NCBI GenBank assembly: GCA_012656075.1
Contig: JAAKBF010000218.1
Coordinates: 186,001 to 250,000 of the forward strand
Direction: 5' to 3'
Source: Phytophthora hibernalis
Taxonomy: Eukaryota; Oomycota; Peronosporomycetes; Peronosporales; Peronosporaceae
DNA: 64,000 nt
Position numbers and translations under genes: made by a program. How positions within the stretch are numbered: the first letter of the stretch is position 1; each line of letters starts with the position of its first letter. Below, in pieces: positions 63,542 to 64,000 of this stretch. Under the pieces are notes generated by a model. The model made no database searches and was not told the origin of the DNA. It saw only the letters and a program-made list of their open reading frames with translations.

Positions 63542-64000
63542 TTAGTGTCCCGCGTAGCCGTCTCCACTTTTCGACGCAATGTTAGCAATACGTAGGTTGA
63601 TGCGTGCCTGCTGCTCTTGGCGCACTTCTTCGATTGCATTCTTGATCAGCAAGGACGACTGGCGGTGCGTATGTGCGAGTCTCTCCGCCGTTCGCGGCGA
63701 CACGGGAGGCGTGCCGTCAAACATGTCGTAGTCCTGGATTTCCAGTGGCTCAAGGGCGACGGCCAGCGATTTCTTTTCAACCACCTCGAAGCTTTCATCG
63801 CTTCCACTGCTTCCCAAAATTCTCTGCGTTGGAAGTGGAGGCGCTGGTTCCTCGTACACAGCAGCGTCTGGATCATCCTCCATCGACACCTGAGAAGTCG
63901 CCTTCTCTTCTTCCGACTCGACGCTTTCCTCTTCTGCCTCCTCATACAAAAACTCGCTCTCATCGATGTTCTTCATCACCGAGTGGCTCGCTGGTCCAGC
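63542..64000 (-). CDS. Acidic protein, C-terminal part (5' end beyond the window)
   Basis: The frame is open to the window edge, so the true start lies beyond 64000; the ATG at 63979 is probably internal. Visible: SEFLYEEAEEESVESEEE, VYEEPAPPLPTQRILG, a phospho-rich SSGSDESFEVVEKK, IQDYDMFDGTPPVSPRTAER and a helical end EEVRQEQQARINLRIANIAS. TPPVSP is a proline-directed kinase-type site. No family is recognised. Confidence 0.6.
   Translation of the reverse strand, partial: AGPASHSVMKNIDESEFLYEEAEEESVESEEEKATSQVSMEDDPDAAVYEEPAPPLPTQRILGSSGSDESFEVVEKKSLAVALEPLEIQDYDMFDGTPPVSPRTAERLAHTHRQSSLLIKNAIEEVRQEQQARINLRIANIASKSGDGYAGH

Noticed and set aside
1..64000. RxLR or Crinkler effector genes
   Set aside because: No ORF with a signal peptide followed by RxLR or LFLAK-type motifs was seen.

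Overview
The window looks like nuclear DNA from an oomycete, most likely Phytophthora or a close relative. Genes are tightly packed, often 30-250 bp apart on either strand. Introns are short (about 55-90 bp) with GTRNGT...YAG borders. Several domain combinations and the transposon types fit oomycetes. The species is inferred and cannot be proven from sequence alone. There are no bacterial signals, no CRISPR array, no rRNA and no convincing tRNA.

Layout. 1-1731: N-terminal part of a DHX29-like DEAH helicase (minus). 2.3-10.2 kb: three copies of an uncharacterised multi-pass membrane protein (two minus, one plus) with a leucine-rich-repeat gene between copies 1 and 2. 10.25-14.9 kb: a long coiled-coil protein (minus). 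15-20.4 kb: gene-poor stretch with two small acidic proteins, a CCAAT-box cluster, three adjacent hairpins, one copy of a dispersed repeat and a signal-anchor protein. 20.5-31.9 kb: three paralogous PWWP/chromo-barrel proteins, an unidentified multi-exon gene, a near-perfect 57-nt palindrome and an LRR gene fragment bounded by 32-bp direct repeats. 32-44.5 kb: RING-H2 protein with a CaaX-like end, ankyrin protein, guanylate kinase with an N-terminal RIIa-like domain, a giant protein with many cyclic-nucleotide-binding-like modules and a PH domain, a frame-broken membrane protein, a PTPMT1-like phosphatase and a METTL21-type methyltransferase.

44.7-56.7 kb is a transposon island. A PIF/Harbinger-like transposase gene is split by a 5.0-kb tyrosine-recombinase retrotransposon with textbook split direct repeats (A1 - ORFs - B1 A2 B2). 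It is followed by a Tc1/mariner-like element with 150-bp terminal inverted repeats, a Myb/SANT-like gene, a 1.2-kb element with about 147-bp inverted repeats whose only recognisable content is a 2OG-Fe(II) oxygenase-like fold, and an ISL2EU/Harbinger-like element with AT target duplications.

56.7-64 kb returns to host genes: an F-box-like/LRR protein, a tail-to-tail pair of myristoylatable ankyrin-PH-UIM-RING ligases (one with four introns, the other with only the first), a PDZ-like membrane protein and the 3' part of an acidic protein.

A technical theme runs through the window. Many otherwise well-conserved genes need one or more single-base corrections, very often in runs of 3-7 identical bases. 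This points to homopolymer indel errors in the assembly rather than mass pseudogenisation, and gene models here should be read with that in mind.
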